A DNA stretch of 64,000 bases from JBGRQA01 sp041725895. Its GTDB lineage: Bacteria > Bacteroidota > Bacteroidia > Bacteroidales > Marinifilaceae. The notes below the pieces were generated by a model. That model did not search any database. It was given only the letters and a program-made list of their open reading frames with translations, and had not been told where the DNA came from. The stretch covers positions 1-64,000 of the forward strand of contig JBGRQA010000007.1 of assembly GCA_041725895.1 (NCBI GenBank), read 5' to 3'. The number at the start of each line of letters is the position of its first letter. Position 1 is the stretch's first letter. This document shows, piece by piece, positions 1 through 10,621 of the stretch. A program made the translations under genes and the position numbers.

Positions 1-107
1 TATTCTTCCAATCTCTTTACAATTCATTCTTTATCTTTCAAAATAGTTCATTCACCATGACATACATTGCATAATCGGCCAAAAGCCAACCACCAACAGC
101 TTCCCTA

Positions 108-3100
108 TTAATGCACTACAAAGCGGAGGCTACGTCGTTCGCGGCCCACGCGAACCAGGGCTACGTACACCCGATTGGGCACGAAGTAGTACTGGTCGTT
201 AAATTTGAATTCGTATACCGCACTTCGGGTTCCTTTTCGGGAATCGATACGGGCGGCGTTTTGAATGTCCAGAATTTCTACGCTGGCATCGGCCGGCTTG
301 CTCAGGACAACTTTCACACTAAAATCTCCCCGGTTGGGGTTGGGGTAGAGAATGGCCTCCTTGATATAAACTTCATCGGGACGCACCAGGCAGGCTTTGC
401 GGCTGCCTGAATTCTCAACGGTTACCGTTTTTTCGAGGTAGTCGCTGCACTCCTCCTTGAAAACGGTAAGCCCCACGGTATGGACTCCCGGCTTCAAAAC
501 CTGCAACCACACCGATGACTCCTCCCGTTTCACCACCTTGAATGCGTCGGGCAACTGCCAATGGATGGAATCGGGCATTTCCCAGGAAATGTCGACCCCA
601 ATAAGGGTATCCCCCACGATGCCTTTGCCGGGTATTACAAAATCGGCCACCACCTCATAATCCAATTGAAAAACATTGAAGTCGAAATTCGCTTCACATC
701 CTTTATCACTTGTTAGCAAAAGGTGGTACCGTCCTGCCCCGGATACTTCGATTTCGGATTGAGAGCCGATCTCCTCCCCCTCAAAGAACCAACGGCTGCT
801 GGAACCCTCGATACCGGCAGTTATGGGTTGGCTCTGATTGCGACAGAGGTAGTAATCGGCTGGCATTTCAATTACAACCGGTACGGGTGCATTCATCTCA
901 GCCTCCAGTTGCTCCTGACAACCATGACTATCGCGAAGTTTTAACTCTAAAGGACCGGCTCCCAAACCAACAAACAGCCCGCTGGTCTTTTCCTGCCCGT
1001 TGAGGGAGTAGGTGTAACCGGGGGTACCGCCTTCGGCCTGGAGCTGCAGCATACCATCGTCGATGCCCACACAATTGGGTGGCTGTATACTTGAAACGTA
1101 CAATTCCAGGGGATCAGGACCGGATAGTTCAAAGGTCGCTTCGTCGAAACAATTGTTAATATCGCTAACCAATACGGAATAGCTCCCCTTACCCAAGTCT
1201 TCAATAAAAGGAGTAGTAACCCCGGGCAATTCATTCCATGAAAAATCGAAAGGTTGGGTTCCTCCGCTTACATCCACAGTAATCTTCCCGTCTTTGGCCT
1301 GATGACAGGTAGCGGGGATTATCTCTTTGAGCAGAATCTCGGGCCCCTTCTTCTCCTGTATACTGACTTCCAGGGATTCGGCACAGGCATTCCGGTCGGT
1401 AACTTGAACCTTGTAATTTCCAGCTGCCAGCCCCACGGGGGCCAACCTGTTTTCAGGATTCATCCCACTCCATTTGATGTAGTAGGATGGTGTTCCGCCG
1501 CTGACCTGAATCTGCACACTTCCGTTGCTGCCGTTACAGGTACTGTGTATCCTATTCAGAAGTTGAAGCTGTAAATCTTCGGGCTGGTCAATATCTACAA
1601 ACTCACTTTGAATGTTGCCCAATTTGTCTTTCACATAAATTCGGTAGGTCCCGGCCGTAAGTTCCGTGAATTGGTTTTGGCGGTTAAAACCTGAAGCATG
1701 ATTCAAAGCATACTGATAGGGAGGGGTACCACCAAGAACCGAAACATTTACTTGCCCGGTTTGATCTCCGGCACACAAACAATCGCTTTTCTCAAGTTTT
1801 ATAATAATCTTTTCGGGTTGCTTGATCTCCACCCGAAGAGAATCCATCACTCCCTTGCTATCTTTCACCCTTAATTGATACCAACCTGCGGTAAGGTTCT
1901 CGAATCGTTTGGCAATTTTCCACTCTCCATGGTTGAGGGAGAACTGGTAACCCGGCCATACGGCATAAGGCCATCCTCCTACTGCCGAAACTTCTAAAGA
2001 TCCATCGGATGCCCCAAAATAGCTGGGCTGTACAGGACTTACCACAATACTTAACTTGCCTCCCGGCTCTTTTACTTCCACACTCTTTTTTAAGCCATTG
2101 ACTCTTCCAAAATCTGTATTCCCGTAGGGACAATTCTTCTCATCCCAAACCTCGAGAGTGTACTCGCCTGCACCAAGGGGTCCCAATTTGGAATTCTGTT
2201 CGCCCGTAAGCTGAGTTCCCTTGTGGTACCATTGGTACCGGTAACCACCATTTCCTCCGGTAACCCTTGCCTCTGCGGCTCCATCGGCCGCTCCAAAAGC
2301 AGTTACCCCCATTACATCGAAGTTTATGGCCATCACATCAGGTTGTAGAAGCTTCTCCTCCTGACGGTAGTAACAGCCCAGGTCGTCGGTAATTTCAATG
2401 GTGTAATCACCGGTTCGCAAGCGGTTTTGATCCCATTGGGGGCCGGTAATCCCGGACCGGAATTCTTCCCCGTCTTTGGATAGAATATAGTTGTAGATAT
2501 TCTTACTGGCTGTCCCCCCTTCGATGGTACTCACCCATTTTCCGTTATCGGCATTGTAGCACTCCGGAATAGTGGATTTAAAGTTAACCAGGTGAAGCAA
2601 GGGTTTCTGTTTCATAAGTTGATGATCCCACTCGTCCCAACAGCTATTGGTATCTTTTACCTGGATGATGTATTCTCCGGTTGCCAGTTTCGTAAAATTG
2701 GCTACAGTACCCCGAATGGAATCCATGCGATTCCGGGCTTCGGGCTGGGCCATACTGTTGAGTAAGAAATCGTAACTATTCCCGGCAAAACCAACACCTC
2801 CTTCCACATCCACTGCTATTTCCCCATCCTGTCTCTTCGATAGATCGCCCATATCATCCTCATGACAGGAAGGAATGGTAAAATCGACACTGGTAATCCT
2901 GAGAGGATCGGGTTTTGTGAGCACAACAAAATCAGAAAGGAAACATTTGTTGATGTCTGTTATCTGATAGGTGTATTTCCCCTCATCCAGATTCCTGAAT
3001 GTAGCTGCTTCTCCATAAGGTTTGGTGTTTTTCAATTTCTTGCCCTCCTCATCAATCTGCACAATGGTGTACTCAAAATCTCCTGTAGGTGGTAAACCTC

Positions 3101-6100
3101 CGCCAGGAATAACTATCACAGAATCTTTTTGGTTGGAACAACGTATTTGATAGCCTCCGGGATAACTTGAGGTTATCAGTTCCACCCCCAGGGCTTTCGG
3201 CTGGGTTAAGGTGTAACTCGAGGTAAATTCACAGGCATCCTTGCTGTCGGTAAGGCTAAGCTTGTAGGTGCCGGCTGTTAATCCTTTGAAAAATACGGTT
3301 TCCTCCCCTACCAAATCCTTTTCCTGCAAGCCCGAAGGTCCTTCCAGTTTCAGGTAGTACGGAAAGATTCCCCCTTTGGGCTCCACCCAGAGTGTATCCG
3401 AAAAACCATTGCATTTAATTTCAAATCCATTGTGATTGGAAAGAATAGCAACCACATCGAGTTTATCGGGCTCAACTAGGGTAATGCTACCAGTTCTATC
3501 ACATTCCTCATCGAAATTTCCAACTACTCGAACCGAGTAATCACCTGCGGGTAAATTGGAAAAAGTACCTGTCCCATCTACGGAAATCAAACTTTCCTTC
3601 CGCCCCATTCCTGTTAATTCGAAGGTATAAGGAGCGATGCCACCGGTTGCAGCCACCTGCAGGTTATCCACACCACCATGACATTTGATATTGTATTCGA
3701 TCCCTGCTCCTGAGGTATAAATGCTTGGGGTTAGCTTCAATTCGATTGGATCCGGTTGATTTAAAGTATCCCTGTAAGGGAGGTTGCAACCATTTTCGTC
3801 CCAAACATCAAAAAGAAGAAGGGTATCGGTTACTACAAATTGAGTTGTTTCTCCCGAATCCGAAATATCTTTTTTAACTCCCTTGTATGTAATATGGTAG
3901 CCGGGAGTTCCTCCTTCAACAGTTACGTCAATTAACTGATCGGCCCCAAAGCATGTGTAATCGAAAACCTCACCGGTATTCTCATCGGTATAGGAAGGAC
4001 CGGAATGGGAAAGCTTAATTTTCAGGGGCTGATCCAGGAAGAATTCTCCTACGGGAGATTGGCAATCATGATCATCTGTGGTTACAATGCTGTAGTGTCC
4101 CGAGGTCATCTCCTGCGTATACCTGGTAGAATTCTCAGGTACTCCACTAAGTATTTCAAAGGGAATTCCCTCCTTCCTGATTTCGACAGTGTAATTTGGG
4201 GTTCCTCCGGCAACTTGTAATTCATTGCGATTGTTGTCTCCAAAACATTTGAATTTAAACTCATTGCTTTCATCCAGAATATTAACGCCCATTACATCCA
4301 GGGTATTCACCAGTGGGGCTGGTTGCTTCACAAGGGTATCCATCTGAAATAAGCAGCCAAGGTCATCATTGATCTTAATGGTGTATTCGCCAAAAGCCAG
4401 ATTATCCTGGGCAAAAGGAGAACCCTTATCCTTTAGAGGGACACTGCCGTTTCGGAAAACTTTGTCATCCTTTAGAATGGAATAGGTGTAGGAACCATCG
4501 GTAACGGTTCCCCCCAGTATGGTACTCTTCCATTCTCCATTTGCATCCCCGTGGCAACGAGGTTTGTTGATTGTTTTATCAACAATTTGGAGCAGCTGCC
4601 GTTGATTCAATCTATTATCGTTTACTGTATCGTAGCAGGCATTGGCATCCTCCACCACCACCCGGTACATACCGGAAATCAATCCGTTAAATGTCCCGAT
4701 TTTACCTTTCATCGTGGTAGACTTCTCGGGAGTAGTCTCAGTAGCTTCGCGTAGTAGGTGGAATTTGTATTCAGATCCATTTATACCAACTCCTCCTAAA
4801 GCACTCACCTGAATCTTACCATCCTCCTGCAGAGAGGTTTCCCCCATATCTTTATTATTACAGGAAGGCATTGTTAGGTTAACCTTGGTAATATCAAGAA
4901 GTTTTGGTTTTGTAAGAGTAACTAAACCTATCGCTTCACAACCATTCGCATCCGATACGGTATAGGTGTGGGTTCCTTCATTCAAATCACTGAACCTTAT
5001 GGGACCCGCTACATCGTTTTCTTCCAGTCCTACGTTTTGGGGATTCATTTGCCGAACGGTATAGGTATACTTCTTACTATATTTTGGCAATCCTCCCGAA
5101 GGTGTTACAAGAACCGAACCGGTCTTGTAGGAACAGGGGATGTTGAAGCCGTGATATTTAGGACTCTCTAACTCCAGTTTTAATTTTTCAGGTTGTCTTA
5201 TAGGAATTTTAATGGTTTGTAATTTAGTCTGGTACTTGTCGTTTACTGAAAGGTAATATTCACCGGCCTTAAGGTCTTTGAATATTTTCTCTTCCCCTTT
5301 TGACTTTTGAGTTTCTGAATATCCTCCAGGTCCTGTCAATTTTAAAGTGTAAGTGTAAATTCCCCCCTTCGGCAAAACTTTTATTCTCCCTGTTAATCCA
5401 TAACATTGTATCTCGTACTCATTGGTCTTTGGACTCGAAGTGGTAACTTCTAAAATTTCAGGCTCATCCAATTGGAAAGGTTCCTCTGTATCACAATCTT
5501 CATTGCAGGTATTTGCGACTCTTACCCTATAATTCCCTTCGGTTAAACCAGTAAAAGTTAATTGTCTTTTTTGGGAAGTACCCTGTCTTACGATACTCCC
5601 ACTTTTTAGCAATTCATAATTAAAAGGAGCAATCCCTCCTGAAATCAAAACATCTACATCCTCCGTACCTCCCTTTTTTCTAATCTGAAAAACATCCCCA
5701 TTATCGGCCTCGTATTTCGGAGCTGATATCTTAATGGATAGTGCAGCTGGCATTAACAAGTCAAGATCTCTTGTATTATCACACGTACCAGCATCTGTTA
5801 TTTGAAAAACAGGATTCTCTTCAGAAATTCGAAAAGGAGCTTTTCCATTTTCCTTACTTACACTCTTAGAAGGAAGAGTACCGTAATATACTTCGTAGGG
5901 AGGAGTTCCCCCTTTCACCACCACATTAATATCTTCTGATGCATTGTTACAGGAAAAATCAAATACTTCATTTGAGATAATATCGGTATATCCTGTTCCG
6001 GTATGCGTTATTTCTATATCATTCGGCTGCGATACCACAAAATTATCACTTGTAAAGCTACAATCCATTGCATCGTGCACTTCTACATAATAAGTATCGG

Positions 6101-8336
6101 CTTTCAAATTCTTAAAAGTAACCTCGGCATTTCGAGCTACATCTTTCATTTCTTCTTTTAGATCCTTAGTCTTATGGAATAACTTAACGCTAACATAGTT
6201 GCCTGTTCCTCCTTTAAACTTCATGGTAACTTCCCCATTTTGGGCATTGTAACATCCCAGATTCTTTATTATGGGATAGTTCAAATCGAATGTAATGAGT
6301 TCCGGCTCTTTCAATGAAATTGTTTTCCTAACGGAACATCCATGCTTGTCTTTCACAAATATGGCGTGGTTCCCTCCCTTAAAACCAGAGGCAATTGTTC
6401 CTACCGGTTTCACCTCATTCTTAGTGTCAATGGAAATCTGGTAAAATCGATATGGTGCGGCACCCCCTGAACCAAAAATTTCCAAACTACCGGTTTCTCC
6501 ATGACATTTGATGGGTTCTGACGGAACCAGGCCCAAGCCTAAATCCAATGTCTTATTTCGGGTCCTGGATTTCGAATGAGACACCTTGCAACCAACCTTA
6601 TCCTTCATATAAAGGGTTGCGCTTTTACTAGTTTCTTTACCTGAGAACAGAATTGCTGGTCCCAGGGAATTCACAGCACCATAAGGTTCTTTACCCGTTA
6701 AAGAGTAGGTATAGCCTGATACCCCTCCACCTGCAGCAGGATTTATAATTTTGTATTCATCACAATTCCCGGTTGTTTCGAAGTCAAAGTCTGTAAGCGT
6801 AAGTTTAGGGTTTTGATCAATTTCAAATTCTTGAATAACATGTCCCACCAGAAAAAAGTCTTTGACCTTACTGTGTGAATTAAAGAATTCGTTGGTATCT
6901 ACCCTTGAAAAACTGTTGCTTACCGATATTTTGTAAACCCCCTGGGATAGAGTATCAAATTGGACATGAGAGCTGGTAGTATTCCAATTCTTTGTATATA
7001 TAGCACTATTGGAATCTTTCATCTTCCTTAGACCAATTCTATATTCATCCACTCCGTTGTTAACATCACCGTCAATATTTACTGTAATTTCCCCATCCGA
7101 GCCACCGAAACAGGTTACTTTCTTTTTGCCCCCTAAACTTATTTGGGGAAATGGGGGAAAAACATTCAGAACGATTTCTTGTGAAGGACTTACACTCTTC
7201 AATTTTTTGGTACCACTTTTAACAAATGAAGTAACACGAAATTTCATATTCCTATGAAACAGGGAGGATTGTGCAGGCTGATAACTCAGTTTTCCATTGG
7301 GAGTAATATTGGTTTTCAGATTCACATCATTGGCTTTTGAAAAATCTACAATGTATTTGGTGATTCTCTTGCCGAATTCGGAACCACAAATGTCCTCACA
7401 CTTATCAAATTTTGGCCCTATAGTGGGATCAAATTCAACATTCTGCAAATTGCCCTCCAAGGAATAATTAAATTTGGAAAGGGAAGATCCAATTTCAACA
7501 TTTGTCTCACGATTACTACGAAGAGTAGATTCATTTTGCTCATTTTCGGCCATTTTGAATTCCTCACATTCGCGCATACATCTGTAATACCCACTATAAT
7601 CCGTTATATCCCATTCCACAAATTCCTCATGTCCGGCATTGTTAACATTCACCTCCCATTCATAGTAAACATTTGAGCCATAATCCAAAGGAGTAGTCTC
7701 CAGTTGAATTGGCTTATCTCCTGATTTATGAATCTCCGCATGTGCTTTTATCGCTGGTATTGGTGGAGTAATGGAATATTGAAACTGTATGGCCCAATGC
7801 TTATCCCCTTTATTGATAAATTTCTTTGAAGTATGCCATCCCGGACTTAAATCATCTTTTATAATGTCAAAAAGAGTAATGTCCCAATAATAATTATACC
7901 TCTTTTTGGATCCATGAAAAGCTGTGGCACCTTGCTTTTCCCAGGCATGCAACTCATATTCAATTACATTTTCAGGTTTCTTAAAAAATTCTATTAAAGT
8001 AGTATTGGAAACCGAATAGGTTTTGTAATGGAACCAACTCGGCAATGTTATACTCAAACTTGTCCAATCGCGCCAGGCCTTAACATTCTGAACACTTGTT
8101 CCTGTAATGTATCTATAATCTACATAATCTTTGTCGGTACTTGATTTTTTTCGAATATTAAACTTATTATCAGGACCATCACTTTTGTTTTCATCTACAT
8201 CATAGGCTTGTATTTTACTAATACTAATTTCAATCCTAACCTGTCCATTGTACACTAGCCCCTGGGTAAATGCAACAAAATTATTAAAAAGTAATCCTAA
8301 AAATAAAAAGAGTAGAAATCGAAACCTCATATTCAA
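108..8336 (-). CDS. Giant SprB-repeat surface adhesin with T9SS type A sorting domain
   Basis: The 2742-aa product starts with a signal peptide (residues 1 to about 25, ending FTQG). A non-repetitive region of about 380 residues follows. From about residue 405 to 2470 there are roughly 23 SprB-type modules, each about 80-95 aa, recognisable by a Cys near the start (CFGG, CHGD, CNGF), a GGTPPY-like turn and a closing LxxGxYxxxVxD strand. The last 90 residues, beginning YPNPNRGDF, match the T9SS type A C-terminal sorting domain. SprB-repeat proteins are mobile surface adhesins in gliding Bacteroidota; export by T9SS and attachment to the cell surface are inferred. Modules at about residues 772-1380 and 1438-2030 form a six-module duplicated block. 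It is the last gene of a five-gene minus-strand set whose first gene is PorP/SprF-like, so dedicated export by that partner is likely. The exact ligand cannot be read from the sequence. Confidence 0.9.
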   Translation of the reverse strand: MNMRFRFLLFLFLGLLFNNFVAFTQGLVYNGQVRIEISISKIQAYDVDENKSDGPDNKFNIRKKSSTDKDYVDYRYITGTSVQNVKAWRDWTSLSITLPSWFHYKTYSVSNTTLIEFFKKPENVIEYELHAWEKQGATAFHGSKKRYNYYWDITLFDIIKDDLSPGWHTSKKFINKGDKHWAIQFQYSITPPIPAIKAHAEIHKSGDKPIQLETTPLDYGSNVYYEWEVNVNNAGHEEFVEWDITDYSGYYRCMRECEEFKMAENEQNESTLRSNRETNVEIGSSLSKFNYSLEGNLQNVEFDPTIGPKFDKCEDICGSEFGKRITKYIVDFSKANDVNLKTNITPNGKLSYQPAQSSLFHRNMKFRVTSFVKSGTKKLKSVSPSQEIVLNVFPPFPQISLGGKKKVTCFGGSDGEITVNIDGDVNNGVDEYRIGLRKMKDSNSAIYTKNWNTTSSHVQFDTLSQGVYKISVSNSFSRVDTNEFFNSHSKVKDFFLVGHVIQEFEIDQNPKLTLTDFDFETTGNCDEYKIINPAAGGGVSGYTYSLTGKEPYGAVNSLGPAILFSGKETSKSATLYMKDKVGCKVSHSKSRTRNKTLDLGLGLVPSEPIKCHGETGSLEIFGSGGAAPYRFYQISIDTKNEVKPVGTIASGFKGGNHAIFVKDKHGCSVRKTISLKEPELITFDLNYPIIKNLGCYNAQNGEVTMKFKGGTGNYVSVKLFHKTKDLKEEMKDVARNAEVTFKNLKADTYYVEVHDAMDCSFTSDNFVVSQPNDIEITHTGTGYTDIISNEVFDFSCNNASEDINVVVKGGTPPYEVYYGTLPSKSVSKENGKAPFRISEENPVFQITDAGTCDNTRDLDLLMPAALSIKISAPKYEADNGDVFQIRKKGGTEDVDVLISGGIAPFNYELLKSGSIVRQGTSQKRQLTFTGLTEGNYRVRVANTCNEDCDTEEPFQLDEPEILEVTTSSPKTNEYEIQCYGLTGRIKVLPKGGIYTYTLKLTGPGGYSETQKSKGEEKIFKDLKAGEYYLSVNDKYQTKLQTIKIPIRQPEKLKLELESPKYHGFNIPCSYKTGSVLVTPSGGLPKYSKKYTYTVRQMNPQNVGLEENDVAGPIRFSDLNEGTHTYTVSDANGCEAIGLVTLTKPKLLDITKVNLTMPSCNNKDMGETSLQEDGKIQVSALGGVGINGSEYKFHLLREATETTPEKSTTMKGKIGTFNGLISGMYRVVVEDANACYDTVNDNRLNQRQLLQIVDKTINKPRCHGDANGEWKSTILGGTVTDGSYTYSILKDDKVFRNGSVPLKDKGSPFAQDNLAFGEYTIKINDDLGCLFQMDTLVKQPAPLVNTLDVMGVNILDESNEFKFKCFGDNNRNELQVAGGTPNYTVEIRKEGIPFEILSGVPENSTRYTQEMTSGHYSIVTTDDHDCQSPVGEFFLDQPLKIKLSHSGPSYTDENTGEVFDYTCFGADQLIDVTVEGGTPGYHITYKGVKKDISDSGETTQFVVTDTLLLFDVWDENGCNLPYRDTLNQPDPIELKLTPSIYTSGAGIEYNIKCHGGVDNLQVAATGGIAPYTFELTGMGRKESLISVDGTGTFSNLPAGDYSVRVVGNFDEECDRTGSITLVEPDKLDVVAILSNHNGFEIKCNGFSDTLWVEPKGGIFPYYLKLEGPSGLQEKDLVGEETVFFKGLTAGTYKLSLTDSKDACEFTSSYTLTQPKALGVELITSSYPGGYQIRCSNQKDSVIVIPGGGLPPTGDFEYTIVQIDEEGKKLKNTKPYGEAATFRNLDEGKYTYQITDINKCFLSDFVVLTKPDPLRITSVDFTIPSCHEDDMGDLSKRQDGEIAVDVEGGVGFAGNSYDFLLNSMAQPEARNRMDSIRGTVANFTKLATGEYIIQVKDTNSCWDEWDHQLMKQKPLLHLVNFKSTIPECYNADNGKWVSTIEGGTASKNIYNYILSKDGEEFRSGITGPQWDQNRLRTGDYTIEITDDLGCYYRQEEKLLQPDVMAINFDVMGVTAFGAADGAAEARVTGGNGGYRYQWYHKGTQLTGEQNSKLGPLGAGEYTLEVWDEKNCPYGNTDFGRVNGLKKSVEVKEPGGKLSIVVSPVQPSYFGASDGSLEVSAVGGWPYAVWPGYQFSLNHGEWKIAKRFENLTAGWYQLRVKDSKGVMDSLRVEIKQPEKIIIKLEKSDCLCAGDQTGQVNVSVLGGTPPYQYALNHASGFNRQNQFTELTAGTYRIYVKDKLGNIQSEFVDIDQPEDLQLQLLNRIHSTCNGSNGSVQIQVSGGTPSYYIKWSGMNPENRLAPVGLAAGNYKVQVTDRNACAESLEVSIQEKKGPEILLKEIIPATCHQAKDGKITVDVSGGTQPFDFSWNELPGVTTPFIEDLGKGSYSVLVSDINNCFDEATFELSGPDPLELYVSSIQPPNCVGIDDGMLQLQAEGGTPGYTYSLNGQEKTSGLFVGLGAGPLELKLRDSHGCQEQLEAEMNAPVPVVIEMPADYYLCRNQSQPITAGIEGSSSRWFFEGEEIGSQSEIEVSGAGRYHLLLTSDKGCEANFDFNVFQLDYEVVADFVIPGKGIVGDTLIGVDISWEMPDSIHWQLPDAFKVVKREESSVWLQVLKPGVHTVGLTVFKEECSDYLEKTVTVENSGSRKACLVRPDEVYIKEAILYPNPNRGDFSVKVVLSKPADASVEILDIQNAARIDSRKGTRSAVYEFKFNDQYYFVPNRVYVALVRVGRERRSLRFVVH

Positions 8337-8428
8337 AGTTTTAGAAATGCAAATAACAATCTATGGTGAAACAGTTTCTATTTCACCCGATAAATGGTTG
8401 ACTTAAAAAAAACCAACCGGAGTTCTTA

Positions 8429-10519
8429 CTAATAATGAACCCGAAGCACCTCGGTAAAGGGAGATTTTCCCCCATCCCGGTATACAGCCTGGAGCCTGTA
8501 CTGGTATTGCGTATTCAGCTCCACATTGGTATCCTTATAGGAATTCTTATTTTCTACAGAACAATAATACTGAAGGGCTTCTCCTTCCTGTGCCCGGTAG
8601 ATATTGATGTGTTCCACCTCGTCTGCTTTCCTCTTCCATCGCAACAAAACCTGCCCCTGCAGTGGTTGCGCCTCAGCTGTTACCCCTTTCAATTTGGAGC
8701 GAAATCCATTGTCGGCCATCTCTACTTCCAACCACCGTTTAGCAGGTGATTGGTTTTGTTTGGCATCTTCTGCCACCAGGCAATACTTATAGCCTTGCCC
8801 CCTTTCGACCTTAAGATCGGTATGGGAGTTAATTGAATCGGCTAGTAGAAATTCTCCCACAATTGTTCTGTCCTCACTCCCACTTTCCTGCCGCAACAGA
8901 ATTTCTTTTTGAGTATCTACACTTGAACTGTGCACCCACTGCAAATGAATCCCCTTAGAGCTTACCTGATAACCTGCAAACACTGGTGGTACCGGGGGAA
9001 TGGTATCGGGTTTCTCCAACTTCAGCGCCTCACTCAGCCCCGATTGGTTGAATCTTTGATCAATTGCTGCTACTTTATAGTAGATAAGGGGCGTCAAATT
9101 GTAAAGATCAATCGAATCGGTAAACACGGTATCCATTGTATGCGTATGTGTTACCTGAGAAAATTCATCACTCAGAAAATTGGAACGGAATACCCGGTAC
9201 CCCTGAAGGTCCTGCTCCTTTCCACGACTCCAGGAGATGTACACCCGCCCCGTTGTATCAATGCGACCAGTCAAATTTACCGGTGGTAGCGGGGGAATAG
9301 AATCCTGAAGCTGCACCAAAACTGGCAAGGAATAGAAATGATCCTCGTTTACACCCGTAGCCCGGATCTTATAGTAATTGGTACTATAAGGCAAAGAGTC
9401 GGTAAAGCACCGTACTTTACCATCGAGAATCCCTGAGACTGAGTTGTAATTACCTCCTGCGCAAGTTGCCCTCAAAACCTCCATACTTTTGGCATACTGC
9501 TCTCCAATTGAATCAAGCGTCCAATTAAGAGTCACCTTTCCCTCCGGGGTGATAGTATGCTCCATCTGGTCATAGCGCAAACGATAAACAGGTTTTCCGC
9601 ATACTGCAACCATATCCGACTTGGGTCCTTTCTCTCCAAAGGCGGTAATGCCATACACTCTGTAGTAGTATTCCTTTCCCAAAAGAGGTATAGAATCACT
9701 TTTTATCAAGTTCATTGGAATATCACCTTTCTCACCATAAGTCAACACAATGGGCGATTCGGAAAGCAAACGATAAGTATTTCCTCCGTCATCGGAACGT
9801 TCCACCATATAAGCATTGTACACCGAGGAAAGCAGAAACTGGTTCCAGATGACAAGTACATGATGTCCATCGACTTTGGCATCCAGGCCCAGAGGTTTCT
9901 GTAAGGGTTCATAATCGGCAGGACCGGTATATACATACCCCGTATCTACCTGACTGGTCATTTGAGTAGGATACACCCGGTAGAGGTACATCTCATTCTC
10001 CTTGACTTCCCTATCGGTATATTGCAGGCCCATTGCCCTGGCTACCCTTTGGGATTGATCCGCCGAAAACAGGGCGAAGGAGAAGCGGGACTCCTGTTCC
10101 CTGGTTTTACGGATGATCTGGATCATCTCGTTGCCCTCATCATTGGTAATTTCAAAACCTTCCCCATACAGGGACTGGGCTGCAATACAGATCCATTTGT
10201 AATCCGGAACCAGGGAGTCCTGCATGGCTTTTTCCCACCAGGCACCTTCCCTGGGTTTGATCCCCTGCACCAGCAACTTGTGCTCGGGCTGTGCCAATCG
10301 TTTGCCATCGCGATACAGAACGAAACGCTCCAAAGTATAACCATGGCTGTTCGCCTTTCGCCAAAGCACATGATGGTTGGGAGCCCAACGCAGCTGCACC
10401 GAATCCTTTTTGGGAGAGGTAATAATGGCTATCCCTCTTCGAAAAGGTTCCTCTTCGGTTTGTGCATATCCGGCAAGGCCGGTCAGGAATAGGAACAGAA
10501 GTATATAGTATTGTTTCAT
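8429..10519 (-). CDS. Secreted fibronectin type III-rich protein
   Basis: The 696-aa protein has a clear signal peptide (residues 1-20, ending GYAQT). The rest is a chain of fibronectin type III-like modules. Their marks are recurring PPxPP linkers (IPPLPPVNL, IPPVPPVFA), W in strand B (LNWTLDS, ISWSRGK, LQWVHSS, LRWKRKA), and YYK/YYR plus A before the last strand (YYKVAAID, YKYCLVAED, YQYRLQAVY). At least five such modules are visible from about residue 200 to the end. No sorting domain or lipobox is visible, so it may be periplasmic or held by partners. It lies 92 bp upstream of the SprB-repeat adhesin gene and 102 bp downstream of the 1503-aa protein gene, so it is probably part of one adhesin locus. 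A structural or binding role is inferred; no catalytic motif was seen. Confidence 0.8.
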   Translation of the reverse strand: MKQYYILLFLFLTGLAGYAQTEEEPFRRGIAIITSPKKDSVQLRWAPNHHVLWRKANSHGYTLERFVLYRDGKRLAQPEHKLLVQGIKPREGAWWEKAMQDSLVPDYKWICIAAQSLYGEGFEITNDEGNEMIQIIRKTREQESRFSFALFSADQSQRVARAMGLQYTDREVKENEMYLYRVYPTQMTSQVDTGYVYTGPADYEPLQKPLGLDAKVDGHHVLVIWNQFLLSSVYNAYMVERSDDGGNTYRLLSESPIVLTYGEKGDIPMNLIKSDSIPLLGKEYYYRVYGITAFGEKGPKSDMVAVCGKPVYRLRYDQMEHTITPEGKVTLNWTLDSIGEQYAKSMEVLRATCAGGNYNSVSGILDGKVRCFTDSLPYSTNYYKIRATGVNEDHFYSLPVLVQLQDSIPPLPPVNLTGRIDTTGRVYISWSRGKEQDLQGYRVFRSNFLSDEFSQVTHTHTMDTVFTDSIDLYNLTPLIYYKVAAIDQRFNQSGLSEALKLEKPDTIPPVPPVFAGYQVSSKGIHLQWVHSSSVDTQKEILLRQESGSEDRTIVGEFLLADSINSHTDLKVERGQGYKYCLVAEDAKQNQSPAKRWLEVEMADNGFRSKLKGVTAEAQPLQGQVLLRWKRKADEVEHINIYRAQEGEALQYYCSVENKNSYKDTNVELNTQYQYRLQAVYRDGGKSPFTEVLRVHY

Positions 10520-10621
10520 ACTTAAATTATTTCTCTAAAAAATTATCCCTTTTGTTACAGGGAGGAAAAACTCTTGAATTATATAATTCGTCTGGTTATT
10601 TTATTTCTAACATACAAGGAT

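Noticed and set aside
111..1574. Several plus-strand open frames opposite the adhesin gene
   Set aside because: They lie antisense to strongly repeat-structured SprB modules and have no protein-like domains or signals; they are shadows of the adhesin.
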